Source: Rhodocyclaceae bacterium UBA2346
GTDB lineage: Bacteria; Pseudomonadota; Gammaproteobacteria; Burkholderiales; Rhodocyclaceae
Length of the DNA: 32,216 bases
Direction: 5' to 3'
NCBI GenBank assembly: GCA_002344625.1
Contig: DDUE01000020.1
Location: 1-32,216, forward strand
Shown: positions 1 to 8,995 of the stretch, one piece after another
How the letters are laid out: each line of letters opens with the position of its first letter
Numbering within the stretch: the first letter of the stretch is position 1
The notes under the pieces: model-generated
Told to the model about the DNA's origin: nothing
The model's input: only the letters and a program-made list of their open reading frames with translations
The model's database searches: none
Program-made: the position numbers and the translations under genes

Positions 1-513
1 GTCGCCGCCGCGCTCGGGCGCCAGGTGGCGACTCTGCCGCCCGGGGCGCCGGCGCGCATCCGGCTCACCCTGCACAAGGATGGCCGCTTCGACATCGTCG
101 TGGCGCCGCTCGAAGCGCTGGCGGCGGGTCCGGTGAAATTGCTGCTTGCGGCCGAACCGGTCAAGGACCGTTCGGGGTTGCTGCGCCACAAGACCACGCT
201 GCGCCACCGTTACGACCAGGCCATTGCCGACGCGCGCCGCCAGGGCGCGTTCGACATGCTGTTCTTCGATACCGACGGCTTGCTGACCGAAGGCGCGCGC
301 ACCAACGTGTTCTTGCGTATCGACGGCGAGTGGCTCACGCCGCCGCTCAATCACGCGGTCCTGCCGGGCACGATGCGCAGCGTGCTGATGCGTGATCCCG
401 GGTGGACGATCCGCGAAGCGCCACTGACCCGGGTCGATCTCGAACAGGCCGAACGCATCGTCGTGACCAATGCGCTGCGCGGCGTGCTCGATGCCGTGGT
501 CGAAGCGCGGTGA
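1..513 (+). CDS. pabC: Aminodeoxychorismate lyase domain (class IV aminotransferase), 3' part only
   Basis: The frame is open from base 1, so the true start lies outside the window; the GTG at 25 is internal. The visible part is the C-terminal two thirds of a PLP-dependent class IV aminotransferase fold. The motif HKTTLRHRYD contains the expected PLP-lysine, and TEGARTNVF is the family's cofactor and substrate loop. The closest match I recognise is 4-amino-4-deoxychorismate lyase, which releases pyruvate to give p-aminobenzoate for folate. In many betaproteobacteria this domain is fused behind PabB, and the missing upstream part could be that synthase. A branched-chain aminotransferase is less likely, because the sequence style and length after the lysine fit PabC better. 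Confidence 0.8.
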   Translation, partial: VAAALGRQVATLPPGAPARIRLTLHKDGRFDIVVAPLEALAAGPVKLLLAAEPVKDRSGLLRHKTTLRHRYDQAIADARRQGAFDMLFFDTDGLLTEGARTNVFLRIDGEWLTPPLNHAVLPGTMRSVLMRDPGWTIREAPLTRVDLEQAERIVVTNALRGVLDAVVEAR

Positions 514-664
514 GCGACGCGCACGATTGGCCAGATGCGCAGGAGGCGGGACGGTCGCATACCGCACAGGAACCCGTGCGATGACGGCCAGGCAGCCCCA
601 GTGTGGGGCGCCGGCGCGCAAAGTTTCCGGCCTTACCCGTTTTCGTCATGCGAACGTGGAATCG

Positions 665-680
665 GGCACATATTTGTGCC
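665..680. repeat. Perfect inverted repeat in the 514-806 intergenic region
   Basis: GGCACA-TATT-TGTGCC is a perfect 6-4-6 dyad about 130 bases upstream of the large c-di-GMP gene. It could be an operator, but I do not recognise the protein that would bind it. The rest of the 514-806 gap shows no convincing promoter, tRNA or small gene. The same hexamers recur at 6406-6420 with a shorter spacer. Confidence 0.4.
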
Positions 681-806
681 GCGAAGCGCGCGCATCCGCG
701 CCAAGGCGTGCGATCATCACTGCGATTCCCTAAATTGGGGTGTGTGCTTGGGTGCGGCTCTTGCATTGAATCAAAAAATTTCTGTTCCTGCCGGACTGTC
801 GAAAGC

Positions 807-3800
807 ATGAATGCGCGTGTCACCGAAGACGGTGCCGATGGCTTCGAGATCTTTCCGTGGAGTCCGAACTTCGAGACCGGCATCGATCTCATCGACCAGC
901 AGCACCGCAAGCTCGTGGTGTTGCTCAACCGGCTGGCCGAGCAGCATGTCAGAGGCGTATCCGGGGAGACCGTCGAGCAGATCCTGGGCGAACTTGCCGA
1001 CTATGCCGACTACCACTTCAGGACCGAGGACGAGATCTGGGGGCGCCATCTCGGCGAAGACGCGTGGGTGGCCGGCCACGCGCAAACGCATGCGCGCTTT
1101 TTCGAGACCGTGACGGATTTGCGCGCGGGCGGGCGCGCACTTGGAGCGGTGCTGGAGGATTTGCTCTCGTTCCTGACCCGCTGGCTCGCGTATCACATCC
1201 TCGATAGCGACAAACGCATGGCCAGGGCGGTGCTGGCGGTGCAGGCCGGCTGTACGGTGGCGGTGGCGAAGCAACGCGCCGACGACGAGATGCACAGCGG
1301 CACCGAGCTGCTGGTGCACACCGTGCTGTCGATGTATCAGCGCTTGTCCGCACAGGCGCTGGAGTTGATGCGCGAGAAGCACGCGCGCCTGTGCGCCGAG
1401 TCGGCGCTGACGGTCAGCGAGGAGCGCTGGAAGTTCCTGCTCGAAGACGCGGGCGAGGGCGTGTGGGAGTGGGACGACGCCGGCTTCTGTACCGATCTCG
1501 AAGGCGGGGTGCCGGAGATCAGACTGCTCGAGCAGATGGTGGAGGGCGACTGGCGGGTGCATGGCGACGACTTCCAGCGGGTCCGGGCGAGTTTCATCGC
1601 CCACCTGGCCGGGGTCGAGGACTCGCTGACGTGCCAGTACCGGATCGTGTCGCCCGGCGGGGCGTTGCGCTGGATGCGGATGCGGGGCCGGGTGATTCAG
1701 CGCGACCGCGAAGGCCGGGCGTTGAGAATGATCGGCGCGCGCCAGGATGTGACCGAACGTGAGTTGGCCAGGCAGATCGTCGCCCACGGCCATGAGGTGT
1801 TGTTCATCACCGATGCGGACAACTGCATCATCGCGGCAAACCCCGCCTTTGCCCGGCTCACCGGTTATCCGCTCGAAGAGGTGGTCGGGCGGGCGCCGCG
1901 GATTCTCAGGTCCGAAAGACATCCCGAAACCTTCTTCACCGACATGTGGCGGCAGTTGCGCGAGCACGGATGCTGGGAAGGCGAGATCTGGAACCGGCGC
2001 AAGGACGGCGTCGAGCTGACCCTGTTCATGTCGATTCACCGTCTGTACGCGCCAGATGGTTCGATCGGGCAGTACGTCGCGATCGGTTTCGACATCACCG
2101 CCTACAAGACGGCGCAGGCGCAGTTGCAGCGCCAGCACGACCGCCAGCAGATGGTGAGCGAGCTGGCCGCCCGGATGCTCGCCACGACGACCGTCGCCGA
2201 ACAGGGCGAGGTCCTGCAGGACATCCTCGGGCGGACGGCGGCGTCGCTGCATGCGGATCGCGCCCGGGTGTTCCAGATCGCCCCGGACCAGTCGCATGTC
2301 GCGCGAACCCATGAATGGCGTCGCGCGGGCGAGCCCGCCGACATCCCGCTGATGCTGCCGTTCGGATTTGCCGCCTGGTTGTTGGGGCTGATGGCCGCGA
2401 ATGGCCACGTTCGCATCGACGACGGCGCTGCCCTGCCCGAAGAGCACGCACCGGCGTACCGACAGATTGCGCTGCCGGGGCCATGTTCGCTGATCGCGGT
2501 GCCGCTGAGCGGGGCGGGGGCCGATCTCGGGTTCCTGTGCATGGATACGGCGCGCGAGTGCGGAGCTTGGGGTGGCGAGGAGGTCGGCTTCCTGAGCCTG
2601 ACCGCCAGCATCATCGCATCGACCCTGCTGCGCCAGCGCGCGGACAGCAGCCTGCGCGCGAGCCAGCAGAATTACGAGGTGTTGTTCGAATCGATTCCGG
2701 ACAGCGTGATCGTGGTGGATGGTGAGCAGGGCAATGTCGTGCATGCCAACCAGCAGGCGGGGGTGTTGCTGGCGAGGTCGCTCGATGCGCTGATCGGCAT
2801 GCCGTTTTCGGCGCTCTATCCGCCGGGGTTGAGCGATGTCGCGTCGGTGCCGTTCGGCGAGGCCGACCGCGAGAAAGATGCGATCCAAGTCTGCGAGAGC
2901 GTCGTGCGGGCCCGGTCGGGGGTCGATGTGCCGGTCGAAGTCAGTACCGGCCGCAGCCGTGAGGTGGGGGGGCGGCGCTACCAGGTCGGGGTGTTTCGCG
3001 ATATCCGCGACCGCAAGCGTAATCAGCGCGCCTTGCATGAGGAGCGCCAGCGCCTGCAGAGCCTGCTCGACGCCGTCCAGGCCGGCACCTGGGAGTGGAA
3101 CGTGCAAACCGGTGAGCTGCGCGTGAACGGGCGCTGGGGCGAGATCATCGGCTACCGGCTCGACGAACTGATGCCGGTAACGATCGCGACCTGGGATCGG
3201 CTCGTGCATCCCGAGGACTACCTGGTTTCGGCGCGCCTGTTGTCGGATCATTTCGCCGGCCAGCTCGAACGCTACGAGTGCGAGCTGCGGATGCTCCACA
3301 AGAACGGCGACTGGGTCTGGATTCGCGATCTCGGACGGGTGATCAGTTGGGATGCCGGTGGCAAGCCGGTCTGGATGGCCGGCATTCATCTCGACATCAC
3401 GGCGCAGAAGACCCATCAGCAACAGCTCGATTTCGTGGCCAACCACGACGTGTTGACGCGCTTGCCCAATCGTACGCTGCTGACCGACCGGCTCGAGGTT
3501 GCAATGGCCGAGTGCCGTCGGGCGCGCCGGAAGCTCGCGGTGGCCTACATCGATCTCGACGGGTTCGCGCGCATCAACGAGACGCACGGGCGCGCGGTGG
3601 GCGACCGATTGCTGGTCACGCTGACCGGGCGCATCCGCGAATGCCTGCGCGAGGCCAATGGGCTGGCACGTATCGGTGGCGACGAGTTCGCGGTGCTGCT
3701 CACCGCCATCGACCATCGCGACGAATGCCTGCCGCCGGTGTTGCGCTTGCTCGAAGTCATTTCCCTGCCCCTGGCGCTCGATACCGGGGTCGTCTACCTG

Positions 3801-5102
3801 TCGGCGAGCATCGGCGTGGCGCTTTTCGAAGAGGGCATCGACGCCGATGCCGAACAGTTGCTGAGGCAGGCCGATCAGGCCATGTACCAGGCCAAGCTGG
3901 CGGGCAAGAATCGTTATCACTTCTTCGATCCGGAGCATGACCAGACGGTGCGCGGCCATCTCGGCACCATCGACGAGATCCGCCACGCCCTCGCGAACGA
4001 CGAGTTCGTGTTGCACTACCAGCCCAAGGTCAACATGCGCACCGGTGCGCTGATCGGGCTCGAGGCGCTGATTCGGTGGCAGCATCCGCAACGGGGCCTG
4101 CAGCCCCCGGCGATGTTCATTCCGCTGCTGGAAGGGCACCCGATGTCGATCGTGCTGGGCGATTGGGTCATCGAGACCGCCTTGGCACAGCTTGCCGAAT
4201 GGAAGCGTGGCGGTTTCGAGACATCGATCAGCGTCAATATCAGCGTCGACCAACTGCAGGATCCGGATTTCGTCGCCCGCCTCGAGCGCCAGATGCTGGC
4301 CCAGCCGGACGTGGCGCCGCGCCAGCTCGAACTCGAGATACTCGAGACTGGCGCGCTCGAGGACATGGCACACGTCGAACAACTCGTCGCGCGCTGTCGT
4401 GCGCTCGACGTGTGTTTTGCCCTCGACGATTTCGGTACCGGTTATTCCTCGCTGACCTACCTCAAGCGGCTCGCCGCGGCCACGATCAAGATCGACCAGA
4501 GTTTCGTGCGTGGCATGCTCGAGGACATCGAGCATGTGGCGATCATCAACAGCGTGCTCGGGCTCGCGCACACCTTCGACCGGCAGCCGCTGGCCGAAGG
4601 GGTGGAAACCGAGGTTCATGGCGAGATGCTGCTGCAACTCGGTTGCGAGCTCGGGCAGGGGTTCGGCATCGCCCGGCCGATGCCCGCCGCGGCCGTATCC
4701 GGCTGGCGAGACGCGTGGCGTCCGCCGATCTCATGGCGGCACAGCCGCGCCCTGGGGCAGGAGGAAATGACGGTGCTCATGGCCGAAGTCGAACACCGCG
4801 GCTGGCATCATGCCCTGCAGTCGTTTCTGCGGGGCGAGTGCAAGCAGCCGCCGCCGCTGGAAAGCAACAGTTGCCGTTTCGATCGCTGGCTGCGCACCGC
4901 GGTGCGCCACGAGCGCTTCAGCGACGAGCCCGGTCTGAGCCGGCTGGGCGAACTGCATGAGTGCCTTCACCAGACGGGCCGGCGAATCGTGGCGCTGATC
5001 GATGCCGGCGAGCATGAGACGCTCGCCAGCGAGGGCGAGACGCTGGCGCGGCACTCGCAGGCGCTGGTCGAATCCCTGCGCGATCTGCGCCGCAAGGCCT
5101 GA
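807..5102 (+). CDS. Hemerythrin-PAS/GAF-GGDEF-EAL-CZB-like c-di-GMP turnover protein
   Basis: This protein of 1431 residues probably makes and/or degrades cyclic-di-GMP. Residues 15-140 form a bacteriohemerythrin with all seven di-iron ligands visible: H33, H70, E74, H91, H95, H130 and D135. It is followed by PAS (about 208-320), PAS (327-435), GAF (450-605), PAS (622-735) and PAS with a PAC (752-865). Next come a GGDEF domain with intact RIGGDEF (near 957) and an EAL domain with EALIRW, DDFGTGYSSL, KIDQSFV and AEGVET, so both catalytic sites look complete. The last 100 residues, with a His pair, a Cys in SNSCRFDRWL and later ELHECLH, resemble a chemoreceptor zinc-binding (CZB) domain. The ATG at 807 is chosen because the hemerythrin fold starts just after it; the open frame extends upstream to 603. 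The ribosome binding site is weak. No membrane segments are visible, so it is likely a cytoplasmic oxygen/redox and perhaps zinc sensor. Confidence 0.9.
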   Translation: MNARVTEDGADGFEIFPWSPNFETGIDLIDQQHRKLVVLLNRLAEQHVRGVSGETVEQILGELADYADYHFRTEDEIWGRHLGEDAWVAGHAQTHARFFETVTDLRAGGRALGAVLEDLLSFLTRWLAYHILDSDKRMARAVLAVQAGCTVAVAKQRADDEMHSGTELLVHTVLSMYQRLSAQALELMREKHARLCAESALTVSEERWKFLLEDAGEGVWEWDDAGFCTDLEGGVPEIRLLEQMVEGDWRVHGDDFQRVRASFIAHLAGVEDSLTCQYRIVSPGGALRWMRMRGRVIQRDREGRALRMIGARQDVTERELARQIVAHGHEVLFITDADNCIIAANPAFARLTGYPLEEVVGRAPRILRSERHPETFFTDMWRQLREHGCWEGEIWNRRKDGVELTLFMSIHRLYAPDGSIGQYVAIGFDITAYKTAQAQLQRQHDRQQMVSELAARMLATTTVAEQGEVLQDILGRTAASLHADRARVFQIAPDQSHVARTHEWRRAGEPADIPLMLPFGFAAWLLGLMAANGHVRIDDGAALPEEHAPAYRQIALPGPCSLIAVPLSGAGADLGFLCMDTARECGAWGGEEVGFLSLTASIIASTLLRQRADSSLRASQQNYEVLFESIPDSVIVVDGEQGNVVHANQQAGVLLARSLDALIGMPFSALYPPGLSDVASVPFGEADREKDAIQVCESVVRARSGVDVPVEVSTGRSREVGGRRYQVGVFRDIRDRKRNQRALHEERQRLQSLLDAVQAGTWEWNVQTGELRVNGRWGEIIGYRLDELMPVTIATWDRLVHPEDYLVSARLLSDHFAGQLERYECELRMLHKNGDWVWIRDLGRVISWDAGGKPVWMAGIHLDITAQKTHQQQLDFVANHDVLTRLPNRTLLTDRLEVAMAECRRARRKLAVAYIDLDGFARINETHGRAVGDRLLVTLTGRIRECLREANGLARIGGDEFAVLLTAIDHRDECLPPVLRLLEVISLPLALDTGVVYLSASIGVALFEEGIDADAEQLLRQADQAMYQAKLAGKNRYHFFDPEHDQTVRGHLGTIDEIRHALANDEFVLHYQPKVNMRTGALIGLEALIRWQHPQRGLQPPAMFIPLLEGHPMSIVLGDWVIETALAQLAEWKRGGFETSISVNISVDQLQDPDFVARLERQMLAQPDVAPRQLELEILETGALEDMAHVEQLVARCRALDVCFALDDFGTGYSSLTYLKRLAAATIKIDQSFVRGMLEDIEHVAIINSVLGLAHTFDRQPLAEGVETEVHGEMLLQLGCELGQGFGIARPMPAAAVSGWRDAWRPPISWRHSRALGQEEMTVLMAEVEHRGWHHALQSFLRGECKQPPPLESNSCRFDRWLRTAVRHERFSDEPGLSRLGELHECLHQTGRRIVALIDAGEHETLASEGETLARHSQALVESLRDLRRKA

Positions 5103-5112
5103 GCCGGCACAT

Positions 5113-5781
5113 TCACGCGAACACGTTGATCGTGGCGGGAATCCGTTCGTCGCCGCTCGAGTCGGCGGCGCCGTAGGCGGCCTGCATGCGGTCGCCGCGT
5201 GTTGCGCCGGAATTTCGGCCGCTGTCGGCCGTGGTCGCCGGCGCCTCTCCCGCGGGGGTTTCGCGTTGCTGAAGGGCCAGTTCCACACTGGCTTGCATCG
5301 CCATCTGGGTGGCCATCGCCGCCACCTTGCGGTCCTGAGGCGAGGGATCGGCCGGGGCAAGCGCGGCGGCCCTGATGCGCGTGGTCTTTTCGAGTGTTTC
5401 CTGAGGCGTGCGGCCCTCGGAAGTATCGATCGTGACCTCGCCACCGACGGCATAGCGTTGTCCGTCGGGCCCGGTTTCGTACGAATAGCTCGCCCCGCGC
5501 AGCACGAGGCCGCCACCGGCGGCGACATGCGCCATTTCGTGCGCACGCACTTCACGATCGCGTTTCTGGAGTTCGCTTACCTGGCGCTGGTCTTCTTCGC
5601 TCAGCGGTTTCGAAGCCGGGGATGGGTGCCGGACATCCTGCCCGGTACTCGTCTTGGTGCCGGCGTCCTGAGGGCGAGACGATTCCGCACCGGACCCGAT
5701 CTCACGTCTGGGTGACGCGGTGTCTGGGCGAATCGTATAACTGTCTGAAAATGCGCCAATCGTTGGCAGCGTGCCGATCAT
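5113..5781 (-). CDS. SprA/CJM1_0395-type putative metalloprotease
   Basis: The 222-residue protein has a disordered N-terminal 65 residues rich in Ser, Thr and Pro. A conserved core follows with VRAHEMAHVAAGG, a HExxH zinc-protease motif, then GASYSYETGPDGQRYAVGGE and a helical tail containing IRAAALAPADPSPQDRKVAA. This arrangement is that of the SprA-related putative metalloprotease family, whose substrate is unknown. No obvious signal peptide is present. It converges on the c-di-GMP gene with only 10 bases between the two stops. The unidentified gene at 5858-6271 lies just upstream on the same strand and may be linked to it. Confidence 0.8.
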   Translation of the reverse strand: MIGTLPTIGAFSDSYTIRPDTASPRREIGSGAESSRPQDAGTKTSTGQDVRHPSPASKPLSEEDQRQVSELQKRDREVRAHEMAHVAAGGGLVLRGASYSYETGPDGQRYAVGGEVTIDTSEGRTPQETLEKTTRIRAAALAPADPSPQDRKVAAMATQMAMQASVELALQQRETPAGEAPATTADSGRNSGATRGDRMQAAYGAADSSGDERIPATINVFA

Positions 5782-5804
5782 GGGTCTGTGGCCGCCCTCC
5801 GGTC

Positions 5805-5850
5805 ATGCCCCGGGGCATTGGCAGCTGGGGTGGCCTTCCGCCACCCCAGC
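5805..5850 (-). terminator. Two consecutive perfect hairpins between the two minus-strand genes
   Basis: On the minus strand, an 11-bp perfect stem with a 5-base loop (5824-5850) begins 7 bases after the stop of the 5858-6271 gene. A 7+7 palindrome (5805-5818) follows it. There is no T-tract, so this may be a weak terminator or an RNA-processing or pausing site rather than a classical intrinsic terminator. Confidence 0.45.
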
Positions 5851-5857
5851 GCGGCGT

Positions 5858-6271
5858 TCAGGCCGATGTGCGCAACGGCGATTCGTCCTGCTGGTTGACG
5901 CCGATGCCGGCGGTTTCGGCAAACAGCTGTATTGCTTGTCTGGCCTGAGCAGACTGCGGATTGATGCCATTGCTGCCGGCTGGGTCTTCAGGGGCGTTGG
6001 CAGCGTCGGGGCTGGGTGCGGCCGTGCCGGTGGCCTGCGCGGTGTTGGTGCGCGTTTCGGTGGTGCTCTGCGGGCTTGCAGACAATGGGTCGCGGGCCAC
6101 GAGCTCGCGTGCGGCCGAACTGATCTGTACCGACACGCCCGGGATCGCGCCGGCTTGCCGCTGCGGCTCGGCGGGAACCGGCTGGGTGGATGCGCGGTTT
6201 TCGGCTGTCGGAAGGTCGGTGGATGGATTGACCCGTGCCGAAGACAGATTGCTGCCGATAGCTTCCATCAT
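5858..6271 (-). CDS. Unidentified low-complexity protein, 137 aa
   Basis: I do not recognise this gene. The ATG-ATG start at 6271/6268 is preceded by a good GAGGAG ribosome binding site, which supports translation from here rather than from the much longer upstream open frame. The product is rich in Ala, Ser, Thr, Pro and Gln and looks disordered, except for a short segment VQISSAARELVARD and a helical C-terminal part (QSAQARQAIQLFAETAG). It has no signal peptide, membrane span or catalytic motif. It lies directly upstream of the SprA-type metalloprotease on the same strand, so co-transcription is plausible unless the hairpins between them terminate. Confidence 0.6.
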   Translation of the reverse strand: MMEAIGSNLSSARVNPSTDLPTAENRASTQPVPAEPQRQAGAIPGVSVQISSAARELVARDPLSASPQSTTETRTNTAQATGTAAPSPDAANAPEDPAGSNGINPQSAQARQAIQLFAETAGIGVNQQDESPLRTSA

Positions 6272-6390
6272 GATGCTCTCCTCAACCAGCGCCCGATCGG
6301 GGCCATTCCTAGCGAATCCATTCCACGACGCAGTCGGTATCACGGGTGTCGACCGCTGCGAAGCCGATCTCGTTTCTGTCCGATGAGGGC

Positions 6391-6420
6391 AGTATACGCC
6401 CGCTTGGCACACCGTGTGCC
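6391..6420 (-). promoter_or_regulatory. Candidate promoter with overlapping dyad
   Basis: On the minus strand, TATACT (6396-6391) is a good -10 box. The dyad GGCACAC-C-GTGTGCC (6406-6420) falls where the -35 element would be. It could drive the gene starting at 6271. The -35 hexamer itself is poor, so a DNA-binding protein acting at the dyad is possible. Confidence 0.35.
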
Positions 6421-6543
6421 ATTTCGGTTTCGGCGCCGTGATGATTGCCGCGACGGTGAGCGGGCAAGCTCGATGGGATGAGCATCCACGGCCTGGGGGG
6501 TGTGCGCTGCTTCGGCCGGGCCGGTGCCGTCGAGGGCGTCGTC

Positions 6544-7050
6544 CTACGGAAAGCTGTGTTCGTAAGTGCGGCTGGCGATTCTTGCGACGGTTTCGGCGGC
6601 CATTCGCGCGCCTGGGCTTTGGCCGGGCGGCAGGCGGTAGGTCATGACGACTTTTTCGGGCGTTTCGGGCGTCGAGTAGATCGCGATCGACATCGGGCAC
6701 TGCGCGATGTTGTCGCGCGCCTCGGCCGCCAGTCGAGCGGCAACCGCGATGCTGCAGAAGATGAAGATTTCGGCGTGCTCGTACAGCGCGTCGGAATGAC
6801 CGAGGTCGCCGGCCGTGCGCCGGAGCATGTCGCCGAAATTGCTGACCAGCGGGCTTGCCAGGCCTTCTTCCGCGATGGCTTCGAGCAGTGCTTCGCGCAC
6901 CCGGGCATAGCGGGTGCCGTCGAGTGTCACCGTTGCGCCATCCGGTGGCTCGGCCACGGCGCGCGGGGGCGTACTCAGACACACCAGGATCAGGGCGGCG
7001 GCGCACATCCGGCGCACCCCGGCAGCGACGGACATGATTGCGGATGCCAT
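6544..7050 (-). CDS. DUF302-like exported protein
   Basis: The 168-residue protein has an N-terminal signal-like hydrophobic stretch (about residues 12-32, ending near AVAEPP). The following domain, with EIFIFCSIAVAARLAAEA, then CPMSIAIY and KVVMTYRLPP, matches the style of DUF302 proteins, whose function is unknown. The start codon at 7050 directly follows the stop of the hydrolase gene (TGA then ATG), which implies translational coupling. It is the last gene of a three-gene minus-strand operon driven by the sigma-54 promoter near 8870. Location therefore suggests a periplasmic role linked to quinoprotein alcohol oxidation. Confidence 0.7.
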   Translation of the reverse strand: MASAIMSVAAGVRRMCAAALILVCLSTPPRAVAEPPDGATVTLDGTRYARVREALLEAIAEEGLASPLVSNFGDMLRRTAGDLGHSDALYEHAEIFIFCSIAVAARLAAEARDNIAQCPMSIAIYSTPETPEKVVMTYRLPPGQSPGARMAAETVARIASRTYEHSFP

Positions 7051-7989
7051 TCACCTTTCCAGCGCGGCTTGTTCGGCCGCCGGATACAGGTGTGTGACCG
7101 AGCGGCGAAACTCGTCCGCCACCAGGCTCAGGTCGGCGAACGCCGCGGGAATGGGGGTTTCGAGCATCTCGGTCATGTCGAGTCCGGCTTCCGCGCCGCG
7201 CGTGATCGTGTCCGCCAGCCATTCGAGATAGGCGCGAGTCTGCCTGATCGGCGATCTGTCCCCACTCACTTCGCCATGGCCGGGTACCCAGCGTTGTGCC
7301 GGGATCGCGGCGAGCCGGTCGAGGGCCGCGAGCCAGCGCGGGATGTCGGCATGCGGCGTGGTCGGAGCGCGCTGCCAGAAGACCAGATCGGCGGCGAATA
7401 CGGTTCCGCTGTCATGGTCGATCACGACCAGGTCGGACGCGGTGTGACCGGCCAGGTGAAGGAACTCGAGCGCGCGTCCGGCGATCGTGGTGCGTCCGGC
7501 GGCGAGGGTCTTGCCCGGCACGACCACTTCGGTGCCAAGCATCCAGTCTCCATTGAGCCGGTACATGTTGTTGTTGAAATCTTCCCCTTCGGATTGGATG
7601 CCGCGAATGGTCTCGGGCGTCGCGGTGAGGGTATCGGCCGGGAAGGCCTGGTTGCCCAGGAAGTGGTCCGGATGGTGGTGGGTGTTGATCGTCAGTGCGA
7701 TCGGCCGGTCGGTGACGGTGGCGATCGTGGCGAGCAGTTGCTCGCCGTAGCGGCGTGACGGGCCGGTATCGATCACGATCACGCCCGCCGGACCCACGAT
7801 GAATCCGCTGTTGACGATGTTGCCGCCGTTGGCGAACGAGAAGTCTTCGGTCGTCCCGATCAATACATAGACGCCTTCGGCGATCATGCGCGGCGCGAGG
7901 CGATAGTCGAAATCGTTGGGGTGCGCCGGCAGGGCCGGGAGCAGCAGCGCCAGCGAGAGCAGGGCATGGGCGAGAAGGCGGGGGGTCAT
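7051..7989 (-). CDS. Quinoprotein relay system zinc metallohydrolase (metallo-beta-lactamase fold)
   Basis: The 312-residue exported protein has a signal peptide of about 22 residues ending near LPAHP. The metallo-beta-lactamase zinc motif HHHPDH is at residues 104-109, followed by a downstream LAGHTASDLVVIDHDSG and VPGHGEVS carrying further metal ligands. This is the SoxH-like hydrolase regularly found beside PQQ dehydrogenases together with a SoxYZ-like carrier; the substrate is not known. It overlaps the SoxYZ-like gene by four bases and is coupled to the DUF302 gene. The most likely location is the periplasm. Confidence 0.85.
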   Translation of the reverse strand: MTPRLLAHALLSLALLLPALPAHPNDFDYRLAPRMIAEGVYVLIGTTEDFSFANGGNIVNSGFIVGPAGVIVIDTGPSRRYGEQLLATIATVTDRPIALTINTHHHPDHFLGNQAFPADTLTATPETIRGIQSEGEDFNNNMYRLNGDWMLGTEVVVPGKTLAAGRTTIAGRALEFLHLAGHTASDLVVIDHDSGTVFAADLVFWQRAPTTPHADIPRWLAALDRLAAIPAQRWVPGHGEVSGDRSPIRQTRAYLEWLADTITRGAEAGLDMTEMLETPIPAAFADLSLVADEFRRSVTHLYPAAEQAALER

Positions 7990-8798
7990 GGCGTCACCCA
8001 GGCGTCGATCCGGTTGCCGTTGTTGTCGCGACCGGTGACATGCAGCTTGCCGCCACTCGCGGCTCCGGGGGGCAAGTCGATGGTGAAGCTCGGATTCTCC
8101 GCGACCGGCTCGTAAGGTCTTATGTGCATCACCGTGCGTCCGCTGTCGTCGGCCAGGGCAAGTTCATCGATATGGAAGACCGGAATGCCCGCCGCGAGGC
8201 CGGTATCCATCGGGTGGATGATCCGCATCCGCACGCGCTCGCCACCATCGACCCGCGACCAGATCCGGCCGCTCACCTGATTCAGGCGCTCCTGCCACTC
8301 GGGCGAGCTCGATCCGGCCGACGGCAGCGTGCACCCGCCGCCGGTTGCGGTGATCCAGGTACCGCCCACCCGCCATGTTCCGTCGCTGCCCAGCACCGCC
8401 GCCCGCACCGGCGACGATTGCTGCAGCTTGAGCCGAAAGCCGAGGCTGGGCCGGGCGTGCGCGGCCTGAAACTCCAGGACCTTCACGATCGGGTTGAAGT
8501 CGGCGAACACCACCACGCTGCGCGCGTCGCCCAGCGCGCTCGCGTCTACCGTGACTGGCACGTTCATCGAGTCCTCGGCGATGCGGGGGGCCGTCACCCG
8601 GACGCGCTCGTCGAAAACCACCGGCGCATCGCCAAAGAACAGCTTGCGCATGTCGTCCCAGCGCGGTGAGCCGAGCGGGTCGACGATGGGGTGGGGCGGC
8701 GCCTGGAGTGCGGCGGTGTGTTGCAGGTCCGCGGCGGACGCCGGGGCGAGGCCTGCCAGCAGCGCCAGCGAAAGTAGCGGGAGGTTTGGACGGCGCAT
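7986..8798 (-). CDS. Quinoprotein dehydrogenase-associated SoxYZ-like carrier
   Basis: The 270-residue protein starts at the ATG at 8798, preceded by AAGGA, and has a clean signal peptide ending at PASA. The N-terminal half is SoxY-like and ends in the Gly-rich cysteine motif [11 protein letters not shown], where the Cys would be the carrier residue. The C-terminal half is SoxZ-like, with [13 protein letters not shown] and [11 protein letters not shown]. Such fused carriers accompany PQQ alcohol dehydrogenases rather than thiosulfate oxidation, and no other sox genes are present. It is the first gene of a minus-strand operon (SoxYZ-like, hydrolase, DUF302) whose sigma-54 promoter is 65 bases upstream. 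Longer upstream starts lack a ribosome binding site and would destroy the signal peptide. Confidence 0.88.
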   Translation of the reverse strand: MRRPNLPLLSLALLAGLAPASAADLQHTAALQAPPHPIVDPLGSPRWDDMRKLFFGDAPVVFDERVRVTAPRIAEDSMNVPVTVDASALGDARSVVVFADFNPIVKVLEFQAAHARPSLGFRLKLQQSSPVRAAVLGSDGTWRVGGTWITATGGGCTLPSAGSSSPEWQERLNQVSGRIWSRVDGGERVRMRIIHPMDTGLAAGIPVFHIDELALADDSGRTVMHIRPYEPVAENPSFTIDLPPGAASGGKLHVTGRDNNGNRIDAWVTP

Positions 8799-8862
8799 CT
8801 CGAAATCCTTGTGTGGCGGGCGAGGCGGAGCCCGCGCTCGTTCCTGTATGGACGCGCCAGCA

Positions 8863-8878
8863 TGCAATTGATGTGCCA
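8863..8878 (-). promoter_or_regulatory. Sigma-54 promoter for the SoxYZ-like operon
   Basis: On the minus strand the sequence is TGGCAC-ATCAA-TTGCA, an exact match to the -24/-12 consensus with correct spacing. It is placed to give a short leader before the SoxYZ-like start at 8798. It faces away from an equally good promoter at 8996-9011. Confidence 0.9.
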
Positions 8879-8917
8879 ATGAAAAACGGGCAGATCGGGT
8901 GGCGGGCGGTCAGATGC

Positions 8918-8936
8918 CTGTTGCGATTCGCAACAG
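8918..8936. promoter_or_regulatory. Candidate activator site (UAS) shared by two divergent sigma-54 promoters
   Basis: CTGTTGCGA-T-TCGCAACAG is a perfect 9-1-9 dyad centred at 8927. It lies about 76 bases upstream of one inferred start site and about 94 upstream of the other, which is the normal range for sigma-54 activators. The likely binder is the AcoR-type regulator encoded at 13185, although that gene is truncated here. Confidence 0.7.
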
Positions 8937-8995
8937 CTGGCTCCAAGCGCCACAGCATGCGCGCGAATCTTGTCGGCCCGGCTTGGGTTCCGATA

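Noticed and set aside
750..765. Possible sigma-54 promoter upstream of the c-di-GMP gene (GGGTGC-N5-TTGCA)
   Set aside because: Only the -12 half and a GG match well; the -24 box has several mismatches, unlike the three exact promoters elsewhere.
771..4637. Very long open frame on the minus strand across the c-di-GMP gene
   Set aside because: It mirrors the GC-rich codon pattern of the real gene, is rich in His/Arg/Gln without domains, and has no sensible start context.
665..6420. Common regulator for the dyads at 665-680 and 6406-6420
   Set aside because: The half-sites match but spacer lengths differ (four versus three bases), and two short copies are not enough to claim a shared operator.
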